36,475 nucleotides of DNA from Betaproteobacteria bacterium. GTDB lineage: Bacteria > Pseudomonadota > Gammaproteobacteria > Burkholderiales > Burkholderiaceae_A. The translations under genes and the position numbers were made by a program. The stretch lies in the NCBI GenBank assembly GCA_018969705.1, contig JAGWXV010000007.1:1-36475 (forward strand), read 5' to 3'. Shown here piece by piece: positions 29,134-36,475 of this stretch (the stretch's first letter is position 1; the number at the start of each line of letters is the position of its first letter). The notes under the pieces were generated by a model. That model was not told where the DNA came from. It made no database searches and saw nothing but the letters and a program-made list of their open reading frames with translations.

Positions 29134-30572
29134 AGATGAAGACTCAGGGATATATCAACGGCCGCTGGGTGGCCGCAAAGTCAGGCCGGGAGTTCGATGT
29201 GTTGAATCCGGCCAATGGCGAGAAGATCGCAAGTGTCGCGAATATGGGCCGTGAGGACACACTCGAGGCTGTTGCTGCCGCGCATGCGGCTTTCGATGGC
29301 TGGAAGTCCAAGACATCGAAAGAGCGCAGCATCCGAGTTCGCGCCTGGTACGAACTGATTTTGCAGCATGCCGATGCGCTGGCGATGCTGATGACCTCCG
29401 AGCAGGGTAAGCCTCTGGCCGAGGCCAAGGGCGAGGTGATCTATGGTGCCTCTTTTGTTGAGTGGTTTGCCGAAGAGGTGAAGCGGTCCTACGGTGATGT
29501 CATTCCATCGCCCGCACCCGGCCGAAAGCTTCTGGTGTTTAAAGAGCCGATTGGGGTGGCAGCAGCGATTACGCCATGGAATTTTCCGCTGGCCATGATT
29601 ACTAGAAAGTGTGCGCCTGCTATCGCCGCAGGATGTACTGTGATTGCAAAACCTGCAGAGGCGACCCCGCTTACCGCGCTTGCGTTGGCCGATCTTGCGG
29701 AGCAGGCGGGCATACCCGCGGGGGTATTTAACGTGGTGGTCGGCGATGCCGCAGCCGCCCCTGAAATCGGTCTCGTGCTCTGCCAGGACACTCGGGTCAA
29801 AAAAGTGTCCTTTACGGGGTCGACTGAGGTGGGCCGTATTTTGCTGCGGCAATCCGCGGATACCGTCAAGAAACTCTCGCTGGAACTCGGCGGCAATGCG
29901 CCATTTATCGTGTTCGATGATGCTGACATTGATGCGGCAGTCGAGGGTGCGATGGCCTCGAAATATCGCAACGCCGGACAGACATGTGTTTGCGCGAACC
30001 GTATCTATGTGCAGGACGGTGTTTACGACAGCTTCGCGAAAAAGCTCTCCGATAAGGTTGGCCAGCTTCGCGTGGGGCCTGGAGTTCAGCCGGGCGTTCA
30101 GGTCGGTCCGCTGATTGAGGCTGCGGCTTTGGAGAAAGTGCAAAGCCATGTCTCGGATGCGGTATCGGGCGGCGCTAAGGTTTTAGTGGGGGGTAAGCCC
30201 CATGCGCTGGGCGGCCTATTTTTCGAGCCGACAGTGTTGGCCGAGGTCAAGTCTTCGATGCTGATCTCCCGGGAAGAAACTTTTGGCCCTGTGGCCCCGC
30301 TGTTTCGATTTAAAACGGAAGAAGAGGCCATTGCGATGGCCAATAACACCGAATATGGGCTCGCAGCGTATTTTTATTCTCGAGACGTCGGCCGCATCTT
30401 CAGGGTCTCCGAGGCCCTAGAGTCCGGTATGGTCGCAGTGAATACGGGAAACTTTTCGACAGAGGTCGGCCCTTTCGGTGGGGTCAAGCAGTCAGGGCTC
30501 GGCCGCGAGGGCTCGAAATATGGGCTTGATGAGTATTTAGAGATTAAATTCGTTACGATTGCGGGGCTCTAA
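29130..30572 (+). CDS. gabD: Succinate-semialdehyde dehydrogenase family protein
   Basis: NAD(P)-dependent aldehyde dehydrogenase of the GabD family, 480 residues from the ATG at 29130 (overlapping the mmsA stop). Motifs: [42 protein letters not shown] with the general-base glutamate, and [11 protein letters not shown] with catalytic C286 and second cysteine C288, the CxC typical of this family. GabD-family enzymes also act on other semialdehydes, including 3-sulfolactaldehyde in sulfoquinovose breakdown, so the substrate is not fixed. It ends the three-gene transporter-mmsA-gabD operon, 63 bases before mnmG. Confidence 0.88.
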   Translation: MKMKTQGYINGRWVAAKSGREFDVLNPANGEKIASVANMGREDTLEAVAAAHAAFDGWKSKTSKERSIRVRAWYELILQHADALAMLMTSEQGKPLAEAKGEVIYGASFVEWFAEEVKRSYGDVIPSPAPGRKLLVFKEPIGVAAAITPWNFPLAMITRKCAPAIAAGCTVIAKPAEATPLTALALADLAEQAGIPAGVFNVVVGDAAAAPEIGLVLCQDTRVKKVSFTGSTEVGRILLRQSADTVKKLSLELGGNAPFIVFDDADIDAAVEGAMASKYRNAGQTCVCANRIYVQDGVYDSFAKKLSDKVGQLRVGPGVQPGVQVGPLIEAAALEKVQSHVSDAVSGGAKVLVGGKPHALGGLFFEPTVLAEVKSSMLISREETFGPVAPLFRFKTEEEAIAMANNTEYGLAAYFYSRDVGRIFRVSEALESGMVAVNTGNFSTEVGPFGGVKQSGLGREGSKYGLDEYLEIKFVTIAGL

Positions 30573-30596
30573 GTCCAGGCAATTCGTTCTGGCCGA

Positions 30597-30620
30597 GTCG
30601 GCCTCCGAGAGGGGGCCGAT
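30597..30620 (+). other. Strong RNA hairpin with GAGA tetraloop before mnmG
   Basis: CGGCCTCC (30599-30606), loop GAGA and GGGGGCCG (30611-30618) form eight pairs with one G-U, extendable by a T-A pair. GAGA is a GNRA tetraloop. No T-run follows, so it is not a classical terminator. The purine-rich right arm is the only ribosome-site-like sequence near mnmG. Confidence 0.6.
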
Positions 30621-30635
30621 GTTTCACGTGAAACA
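30620..30635. promoter_or_regulatory. parS: parS centromere site
   Basis: TGTTTCACGTGAAACA is a perfect 16-base palindrome identical to the canonical bacterial parS bound by ParB. It ends at the base before the mnmG ATG and lies 2.6 kb before parA-parB. I found no second copy in the window. Confidence 0.95.
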
Positions 30636-32567
30636 ATGATTTTTCCTAAAAATTTCGACGTCATCGTGGTCGGCGGCGGCCACGCAGGCACCGAGGCGGC
30701 CCTTGCCGCGGCTCGGATGGGCTGCGCCACGCTGCTATTGACCCATAGCCTCGAGACCCTCGGACAGATGTCCTGTAATCCGTCGATTGGGGGCATTGGT
30801 AAGGGCCATTTGGTTAAAGAGATCGATGCCCTGGGCGGTGCGATGGCGATTGCCACGGATGAGGCCGGAATTCAATTTCGCATTCTCAATAGTTCCAAGG
30901 GCCCAGCGGTCCGTGCGACTCGGGCTCAGGCGGATCGCGTTCTCTACCGAAAGGCCATCCGTAGTCGGCTTGAGGCGCAGCAAAATCTCTGGCTTTTCCA
31001 GCAGGCGGCAGACGATATTTTGGTAGAGGCCGACCGAGTTTCGGGAGTACGAACCCAGTCGGGCATTGAGTTTAAGGGCCACAAGGTCGTGCTGACGGCC
31101 GGCACTTTTTTAGATGGAAAAATCCATATTGGCCTGGAGAACCACCCTGGGGGCAGGGCGGGGGATCCGCCTTCGATTCGACTTTCAGCCCGCTTAAAGG
31201 AACTGAAATTGCCTCAGGGCCGGCTCAAGACCGGCACCCCGCCAAGAATTGATGGCCGCACAATTAACTATTCGGTTCTGGCAGAGCAGCCCGGGGATTC
31301 ATCGCCCATCCCGGTCTTTTCTTTCATGGGAAATCCGGCCATGCACCCGCAGCAGGTGCCCTGCTGGATTACGCACACTAACCCAGAGACCCATGAAATT
31401 ATTCGATCGGGCCTGGATCGTTCGCCGATGTTTACCGGCGTGATTGAGGGGGTCGGCCCGCGGTATTGCCCCTCAATTGAGGACAAGGTACATCGCTTTG
31501 CGGATAAGGCCTCCCATCAGATTTATCTCGAGCCCGAGGGCCTGACGACCCATGAGGTCTATCCCAACGGTATTTCAACAAGCCTTCCCTTCGATGTTCA
31601 GCTGGCCCTTGTCCGCTCGATGCGGGGACTCGAAGAGGCCCATATCTTGCGGCCTGGCTACGCCATTGAATACGATTATTTTGATCCCCGCGGCTTGAAG
31701 CCATGGCTCGAGACCAAGCCAATTTCGGGCTTGTTTTTTGCTGGCCAAATTAACGGGACCACTGGCTATGAGGAGGCCGCCGCCCAAGGGCTCTTGGCGG
31801 GTCTTAACGCAGCACTTCAGGTTTTGCAGCGGGATCCGTGGGTACCGGCTCGGCATGAGGCCTATCTGGGCGTGCTGGCTGACGATCTTGTTACCCGAGG
31901 TGTGACCGAGCCTTACCGAATGTTTACGAGTCGGGCGGAGTATCGGCTGAGCTTGCGCGAGGACAATGCCGACCTTCGGCTCACCGAGGCTGGCCGAAGG
32001 CTGGGCTTAATCGGCGAGTCTCAGTGGCAGGCATTTTGCGAAAAGCGGGAGCTCATCGAGAAAGAGTCAACGCGACTGCGCGAGGCGCTGGTCGGCCCTA
32101 AGCGCTTCCCCTTGGGCAGCCTTGAAGCGGTGGTCTCGGCCGGCCTGGATCGAGAGATCACCGCCATGGAGCTGCTGAAGCGGCCTGAGGTCCGTTGGCG
32201 GGATCTGGCTGCAATGGTTGATCATCAAGGTCAGATGCCCATACAGCCCCCTGTGGAGCTGCCAGACTCGGTCGTAGAGCAGGTTGAAATTCAGGCTAAA
32301 TATGCGGGCTACATTGCTCGCCAGCAGGATGAAGTGGCCCGCAATCAGGCCCAGGAGCGGTCCAACATCCCCGAAGCCATGGACTATGGGGCGGTCCGCG
32401 GCCTGTCGATTGAGGTTCGGCAAAAGCTTGAGACGATCCGGCCCACGACCCTTGGCCAGGCCGCTCGAATCTCGGGGGTGACGCCTGCGGCCATTTCGCT
32501 GCTTTGGATTCATCTGAAGCGCTTGCGGGCAGTCCAGCAGCTCGACTCCGGTCAGAAGGCGGCCTAG
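30636..32567 (+). CDS. mnmG: tRNA uridine-5-carboxymethylaminomethyl modification enzyme MnmG
   Basis: FAD- and NADH-dependent partner of MnmE in U34 tRNA modification. The 643 residues have the N-terminal FAD loop [40 protein letters not shown], the catalytic-cysteine motif RYCPSIEDK with C278, the [19 protein letters not shown] segment and the C-terminal MnmE-binding helical domain ([16 protein letters not shown]). The ATG at 30636 directly follows the last base of parS, so no ordinary ribosome site is present; the nearest purine run lies inside a hairpin. It starts the mnmG-rsmG-parA-parB operon. Confidence 0.97.
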   Translation: MIFPKNFDVIVVGGGHAGTEAALAAARMGCATLLLTHSLETLGQMSCNPSIGGIGKGHLVKEIDALGGAMAIATDEAGIQFRILNSSKGPAVRATRAQADRVLYRKAIRSRLEAQQNLWLFQQAADDILVEADRVSGVRTQSGIEFKGHKVVLTAGTFLDGKIHIGLENHPGGRAGDPPSIRLSARLKELKLPQGRLKTGTPPRIDGRTINYSVLAEQPGDSSPIPVFSFMGNPAMHPQQVPCWITHTNPETHEIIRSGLDRSPMFTGVIEGVGPRYCPSIEDKVHRFADKASHQIYLEPEGLTTHEVYPNGISTSLPFDVQLALVRSMRGLEEAHILRPGYAIEYDYFDPRGLKPWLETKPISGLFFAGQINGTTGYEEAAAQGLLAGLNAALQVLQRDPWVPARHEAYLGVLADDLVTRGVTEPYRMFTSRAEYRLSLREDNADLRLTEAGRRLGLIGESQWQAFCEKRELIEKESTRLREALVGPKRFPLGSLEAVVSAGLDREITAMELLKRPEVRWRDLAAMVDHQGQMPIQPPVELPDSVVEQVEIQAKYAGYIARQQDEVARNQAQERSNIPEAMDYGAVRGLSIEVRQKLETIRPTTLGQAARISGVTPAAISLLWIHLKRLRAVQQLDSGQKAA

Positions 32568-32570
32568 CCT

Positions 32571-33272
32571 GTGGGCAGATCCCAGGCGGCCCAGGATTTG
32601 GGGCCAGCAGAGGAGCGGGTTTCGGCCGCATGTGCATCGGCCGGGGTTGCGCTCTCAGCACCCCAGGCTGCGATGCTCGGCCATTATCTTGAGTTACTCA
32701 ATCGCTGGAATCAGGTTCATAGCCTTACTGCGATTGAGTCCCCGGACGAACAAGTGACCAAACACATCTTGGATAGCCTGGTGGCCTGGCAAGCGGCGCT
32801 GCGGGCCTGCGGCGGCCTTGATAAGGGCCTGATCGCGGATGTTGGTAGTGGCATGGGCGCTCCGGGAGTCGTCTGGGCTGCGGTCATGCCAGAATCTCGG
32901 TTTGATCTGATTGAGCGGCAACAAAAAAAAGCGGCGTTTTTGCGGCATGTCATCGGACAGCTGGGCTGGGCTGGTCGGGTTAGAGTGATCGAATCTGATG
33001 TCAGGGACCTCTCCGGAAAGCTGAGGGCGGATCTTGTTACCTCTCGGGCATTTGCGGATTTGCAGTCATTTCTGGCGCTCACAGCAGGAATTTCTGGCCC
33101 CGGGACGTGGTGGGCGGCAATGACTGGGCGTCAGAATAAAAAAGTTAGTGAACATTTACTCATAAAAATGGCCAATCAGAGTATAGAACTTCGGACCTGC
33201 CCGGCGATTCGTTTGGACGTGCCCGGCCTTTCTGCCGAACGGCATTTGATTTTGGCGACACGGGAAAAATGA
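32571..33272 (+). CDS. rsmG: 16S rRNA (guanine-527-N7)-methyltransferase RsmG
   Basis: Methylates G527 of 16S rRNA; loss gives low-level streptomycin resistance in other bacteria. The 233 residues include LNRWNQVHSLTAI, the KHILDSL segment, the SAM loop ADVGSGMGAPGVVWA and VTSRAFADLQSFL. It is slightly longer than usual because of an Ala-rich N-terminus; the GTG at 32571 lies 3 bases after mnmG, and a later start is possible. An A8 run at 32933-32940 encodes QKKA. The stop overlaps the parA start in ATGA. Confidence 0.95.
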   Translation: MGRSQAAQDLGPAEERVSAACASAGVALSAPQAAMLGHYLELLNRWNQVHSLTAIESPDEQVTKHILDSLVAWQAALRACGGLDKGLIADVGSGMGAPGVVWAAVMPESRFDLIERQQKKAAFLRHVIGQLGWAGRVRVIESDVRDLSGKLRADLVTSRAFADLQSFLALTAGISGPGTWWAAMTGRQNKKVSEHLLIKMANQSIELRTCPAIRLDVPGLSAERHLILATREK

Positions 33273-34060
33273 GCGCCCGGATTTATGCGATTGCCAACCA
33301 GAAGGGGGGCGTAGGAAAGACTACGACCGCCGTAAATCTGGCCGCTGCGCTTTCTCGACTCGGCGAGCGTGTGCTGCTGGTTGATCTTGACCCCCAGGGC
33401 AACGCCACGATGGGAAGTGGCATCGACAAGCAGGCCGTAGCCCAGACGGTCTACCCGGTGTTGCTTGGTTTGGCGGGGGCCGCCGATGCGCGGCTTCACT
33501 CCGCCGACGGCGGCTACGATGTTTTGGCCGCCAACCGTGATCTGGCGGGCGCCGAGATTGAGCTGGTGGGCCTTGAAGGCCGCGAGCATCGTTTGGCGGG
33601 CGCATTAAAAGCGGTGGCAGAGGACTACGATTTTGTGGTCCTGGACTGCCCGCCCTCGCTCTCTCTTTTGACCTTAAATGGGCTGTGCGCGGCGCACGGA
33701 GTCATCATTCCGATGCAGTGCGAATATTTCGCACTCGAGGGCCTGTCCGACCTTGTGAACTCAATCAAACGGGTTCATGCGAACCTTAATCCAGAAATCG
33801 AAGTGGTTGGGCTTTTAAGGGTCATGTTTGATCCTCGAATGACGCTTTCTCAGCAGGTTTCAGACCAGTTAGTGGCCCACTTCGGGGATAAGGTATTTCG
33901 GGCCGTGATTCCTCGCAACGTCAGGCTCGCGGAGGCGCCAAGCTATGGCCAGCCCGGCATTGTCTATGACCCTGGCTCGCGTGGCTCGAAGGCTTATCTT
34001 GAGTTTGGGGAAGAACTGATCAGCCGGCTCGGCCGAGCTGAGCAAATGGAGGACGTGTGA
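33269..34060 (+). CDS. parA: Chromosome partitioning ATPase ParA (Soj)
   Basis: Deviant-Walker ATPase that positions ParB-parS complexes on the nucleoid. The 263 residues contain NQKGGVGKTTT (signature lysine K12, P-loop K17), LVDLDPQGNATMGSG and VLDCPPSLSLLTLNGL. The short N-terminus without an HTH marks a chromosomal ParA rather than a P1-type plasmid protein. It overlaps rsmG by ATGA and parB by GTGA, so the genes are translationally coupled. Confidence 0.97.
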   Translation: MSARIYAIANQKGGVGKTTTAVNLAAALSRLGERVLLVDLDPQGNATMGSGIDKQAVAQTVYPVLLGLAGAADARLHSADGGYDVLAANRDLAGAEIELVGLEGREHRLAGALKAVAEDYDFVVLDCPPSLSLLTLNGLCAAHGVIIPMQCEYFALEGLSDLVNSIKRVHANLNPEIEVVGLLRVMFDPRMTLSQQVSDQLVAHFGDKVFRAVIPRNVRLAEAPSYGQPGIVYDPGSRGSKAYLEFGEELISRLGRAEQMEDV

Positions 34061-34959
34061 GCAGCTTGAAAAAGAAGGGCCTCGGCAGGGGACTAGATGC
34101 ACTTTTAGGCGGGACGAGCCCGGCCTCAACGCAAAAAAGCGCGCAGCAAAGCCTGGCGATTTCTCTGCTCAAGCCCGGCAAATACCAGCCCCGGCAGGCC
34201 ATGGATGGTCAGAGCCTTGAGGAGCTTGCTGACTCAATTCGTGCCCAAGGAATTATGCAGCCGTTGCTCGTTCGGCCGCTTGCCCGCTCGGCAGCGGGCG
34301 CGCCGAGCTACGAGATCATTGCAGGCGAGCGCCGATTCAGGGCGGCCCAGATTGCGGGCTTAAAAGAGGTGCCCGTCCTGGTGCGCGATGTCGATGATCA
34401 GGCCGCGCTGGCGATGGCGTTGATTGAAAACCTGCAGCGCGAGGACCTCACCGTGCTGGAGGAGGCCCAGGGCATCGATCGACTGATCCGCGAGTTTGGG
34501 CTGACCCATGAGCAGGCGGCCAAGGCGGTTGGCCGATCGCGAAGTGCCACTACAAATCTTTTGCGCCTTCTTCAGCTTCCGGCCCCAGTTCAGCAGTTGC
34601 TTCGCGATCAAACTATAGACGCGGGCCATGCACGCGCGCTCTTGCCGCTGCCATCGGCTTTGCAGCGAACCCTTGCCCAGCGCATCGTCGCCGAGGGCCT
34701 CTCGGTTCGCGAGGCGGAGCGACTCGTGGCCAAGTCACAGGCTGCGATCGCCCCAAAGAAGTCGGGCGCAAAAACAGCCCCTGCCGCTTCGCGTGACTGG
34801 ATGCGGGTCCAAGATCAGATTTCTGACGCACTCGGCCTGCCGGTCGTGCTCAAGCAGGCCCGAGGTGGACGCGGCGAGCTGACGATTCGTTTTTCGAATA
34901 TGGATGAACTGGACGGCGTTATTGCTTTGTTGGTCCCAGAGGGCCTGCCAGAGACTTGA
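34057..34959 (+). CDS. parB: Chromosome partitioning protein ParB (Spo0J)
   Basis: CTP-dependent clamp that loads at parS and spreads along DNA. The 300 residues begin KKKGLGRGLDALLGG, the N-terminal ParA-activating segment. The CTPase domain has YQPR near 43-46, IRAQGIMQPLLVRP and GERRFRA at 90-96. The central HTH that reads parS follows (LTHEQAAKAVGRSRSATTNLLRLL) and DAGHARALLPL. A basic/Ala linker leads to the C-terminal dimerisation domain. The start is GTG overlapping the parA stop. Its target parS is present before mnmG. Confidence 0.97.
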   Translation: MSSLKKKGLGRGLDALLGGTSPASTQKSAQQSLAISLLKPGKYQPRQAMDGQSLEELADSIRAQGIMQPLLVRPLARSAAGAPSYEIIAGERRFRAAQIAGLKEVPVLVRDVDDQAALAMALIENLQREDLTVLEEAQGIDRLIREFGLTHEQAAKAVGRSRSATTNLLRLLQLPAPVQQLLRDQTIDAGHARALLPLPSALQRTLAQRIVAEGLSVREAERLVAKSQAAIAPKKSGAKTAPAASRDWMRVQDQISDALGLPVVLKQARGGRGELTIRFSNMDELDGVIALLVPEGLPET

Positions 34960-34997
34960 TCGGACAGCGTGATGACGCTCTGATGGCCGGGCTTAAA

Positions 34998-35027
34998 TTG
35001 ACACCTGATCTTGGGCACGGCTATCCT
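34998..35027 (+). promoter_or_regulatory. Probable promoter of the atp operon
   Basis: TTGACA at 34998-35003 is a perfect -35 box. TATCCT at 35022-35027, 18 bases on, matches the -10 box in four of six positions. It lies in the 130-base gap between parB and atpI. Confidence 0.6.
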
Positions 35028-35089
35028 TTGGGGCCCTTTAGTGCAGTGAATTACGCCCTGAGATTTGGGGCGAGAAAAAAGATAAAAAA

Positions 35090-35467
35090 GTGTTGATTGC
35101 GGTTGGACTTCAGGCCGTCGTCACATTGCTCTTGGGGGTTTTAGTTTTGCTGGTGTGGGGCCCAATGCAGGCCCTGTCGCTAGTGGCTGGGGGAGGCTCA
35201 ATCGTTATTCCGAATGCCTTATTGGCGATGCGGATCAAGGCCAGCGCCTCCCATGTTGTGCCCGTCGTGCTGTTGGTGGGCGAGTTTCTAAAGCTTGGCC
35301 TGTCGGTCTTGTTGTTGTGGCTGTGTAGCCAATGGATTGTGCCCCTGTCATGGGGAGCTTTCATTGCTGGAATCATTGTTGCGCTGAAGTCCTTGCTGCT
35401 GGCGCCCTGGTTTCAGCAGCGCTGGGATCAACACACAGCGCCCGCGTCGGGCGAGCCGGGCGGGTAG
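35090..35467 (+). CDS. atpI: ATP synthase subunit I (AtpI-like)
   Basis: Small membrane protein that helps assemble the c-ring of F-type ATP synthase. The 125 residues form four hydrophobic segments (about 3-24, 28-48, 55-78, 82-105). GGGSIVIPNALLAMRI and GEFLKLGLSVLLLW match the ATP-synt_I family. The start is uncertain: no ATG exists in the open frame, GTG at 35090 is used, and TTG at 35093 is possible. The lysine-rich stretch before it has no clear ribosome site. Its place just before atpB supports the call. Confidence 0.85.
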   Translation: MLIAVGLQAVVTLLLGVLVLLVWGPMQALSLVAGGGSIVIPNALLAMRIKASASHVVPVVLLVGEFLKLGLSVLLLWLCSQWIVPLSWGAFIAGIIVALKSLLLAPWFQQRWDQHTAPASGEPGG

Positions 35468-35552
35468 TGCGTGAAAAGAATTTAGAATGTCAGGCGCTTT
35501 AAGGGATATTGAAAATTGCAGTTTTGATTTAGAAAAATAAGAGCAAAAACGA

Positions 35553-36383
35553 ATGGCATCCAATACCGCCCCAACCGCTTCCGAATACATTATTCATCAC
35601 CTGGGGCATCTCACGACAACTGGTAAGCCTCAGGAGTCGATTGTCGATTTCTCCGTGCTGAATCTGGACACCATGTTTTGGTCGGTCTCTATGGGGCTGC
35701 TGGTGATCCTGCTGCTCTGGTCGGCAGCGCGCAAGGCTACATCTGGCGTGCCGGGCCGCTTTCAGGCCGCTGTCGAGCTTGTGGTGGAGTTGGTCGAAGA
35801 GCAGTCAAAGTCAATCGTGCATGGCAATCGTCAGTTCATCGCCCCGCTGGCGCTCACGGTGTTTCTGTGGGTGATTTTTATGAACGCCCTGGATCTCTTG
35901 CCGGTGGATTTGCCGCACTTTTTATTTGCCGTGACGGGCTTGGATAGCGTTATTCATTACCACCGGATCGTGCCGACGGCGGATTTGAATGGAAGCCTCG
36001 GCATGGCGCTCGGTGTGTTTGCCTTGATGATTTTTTATAACGTCAAAATCAAAGGCCTGGGCGGTTTTGTCCATGAACTGTTTTGTGCGCCGTTTGGATC
36101 CCATCCTGCACTCTGGCTACCGAACCTTGGACTGAACATTATTGAGTTTGTTGCCAAGACTGTTTCGCTTGGCATGCGGCTTTTCGGAAATATGTATGCC
36201 GGCGAGCTCGTCTTTTGTTTGATTGCTCTGCTGGGCGGCACGGCGACACTGTTTGGTTTTGTTGGCCATGTGATCGCTGGCTCCATCTGGGCGATCTTCC
36301 ATATCCTGATCGTGTTACTCCAGGGCTTCATTTTCATGATGCTGACCTTGGTGTATCTCGGCCAGGCTCATGAGGGGCACTGA
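35553..36383 (+). CDS. atpB: ATP synthase F0 subunit a
   Basis: Forms the proton half-channels next to the c-ring. The 276 residues have about six membrane segments and a proteobacterial N-terminal extension ([13 protein letters not shown]). The essential arginine is R209 in [17 protein letters not shown]. Other signatures are [15 protein letters not shown] and [19 protein letters not shown] at the C-terminus. The ATG at 35553 has only a weak AAGAG upstream. It lies 85 bases after atpI. Confidence 0.97.
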   Translation: MASNTAPTASEYIIHHLGHLTTTGKPQESIVDFSVLNLDTMFWSVSMGLLVILLLWSAARKATSGVPGRFQAAVELVVELVEEQSKSIVHGNRQFIAPLALTVFLWVIFMNALDLLPVDLPHFLFAVTGLDSVIHYHRIVPTADLNGSLGMALGVFALMIFYNVKIKGLGGFVHELFCAPFGSHPALWLPNLGLNIIEFVAKTVSLGMRLFGNMYAGELVFCLIALLGGTATLFGFVGHVIAGSIWAIFHILIVLLQGFIFMMLTLVYLGQAHEGH

Positions 36384-36450
36384 AAAAACATCAGAGCCTG
36401 GTTTTTTTGAAGAAGAAGTTTTTATTGTTTATTCCCACTGAGGAGTTGTT

Positions 36451-36475
36451 ATGACGAACGTTGCTTTTGTTGCTC
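36451..36475 (+). CDS. atpE: ATP synthase F0 subunit c, N-terminal fragment cut by window edge
   Basis: Only eight codons (MTNVAFVA) and one base are present before the window ends. A strong ribosome site GAGGAG lies 5 bases upstream, much better than that of atpB, as expected for the highly expressed c subunit. The identity rests mainly on operon position (atpI-atpB-atpE). Confidence 0.75.

Noticed and set aside
29181-30149. A 322-codon open frame antisense to gabD
   Set aside because: Its product has no recognisable motif and looks like a mirror of the dehydrogenase gene; the gabD frame has all family motifs.
34966-34979. AGCGT-GATG-ACGCT hairpin after parB as a terminator
   Set aside because: Only five pairs and no T-run; transcription may continue into atpI.

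Overview
The window is a gene-dense, chromosomal, origin-proximal segment that most resembles a betaproteobacterium (Burkholderiales-like). The basis is gene order: def-fmt-htpX-rsmB-DUF4390-ntrY-ntrX-trkA, dprA next to topB, dnaA-dnaN-gyrB facing away from rpmH-rnpA-yidD-yidC-mnmE, and mnmG-rsmG-parA-parB-atpI-atpB-atpE. The genus cannot be read from the sequence. I see no tRNA, rRNA, CRISPR array, insertion sequence, phage gene or integration site. No gene-free stretch reaches 300 bases; the longest is the 197-base dnaN-dnaA spacer.

Layout. Positions 57-8720 are a tight minus-strand operon: peptide deformylase, Met-tRNA formyltransferase, HtpX protease, RsmB rRNA methyltransferase, a small exported DUF4390 protein, an NtrY-like kinase, a short NtrX-like regulator and TrkA. 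Positions 8806-12392 carry dprA and topB on the plus strand. They converge on a cytosolic 5'-nucleotidase gene that follows gyrB. Positions 13314-18515 carry gyrB, dnaN and dnaA on the minus strand. The dnaN-dnaA spacer has DnaA-box-like sites, a G/C cluster, trinucleotide repeats and an A/T-rich end, and is the best oriC candidate. From 18654 rightward transcription is mostly plus: rpmH, rnpA, yidD, yidC, mnmE; then a metabolic stretch (asparaginase-like gene, pckG, MOSC protein, pdxA, a TSUP transporter coupled to two aldehyde dehydrogenases); then mnmG-rsmG-parA-parB and the start of the ATP synthase operon. The strand switch at about 17-18.5 kb agrees with bidirectional replication from there.

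How the genes work together. Most are housekeeping: replication initiation and topology (dnaA, dnaN, gyrB, topB), origin segregation (parA, parB and one perfect parS), translation and tRNA/rRNA modification (def, fmt, rsmB, rsmG, mnmE, mnmG, rpmH, rnpA), membrane protein insertion and quality control (yidC, yidD, htpX), and energy and ion balance (ATP synthase, TrkA). The accessory part is the TSUP-mmsA-gabD operon, whose substrate is open.

I found no clearly new multi-gene system. The most interesting items are cis-structures and gene architecture: a perfect parS touching the mnmG start codon and preceded by a GNRA-loop hairpin; an origin-unwinding-like layout between dnaN and dnaA; a DnaA box over the presumed dnaA promoter with a possibly leaderless dnaA mRNA; a long out-of-frame overlap of rsmB with the DUF4390 gene; an NtrX-like regulator without its AAA+ domain; a DprA without its N-terminal SAM domain; and the TSUP/aldehyde dehydrogenase operon.
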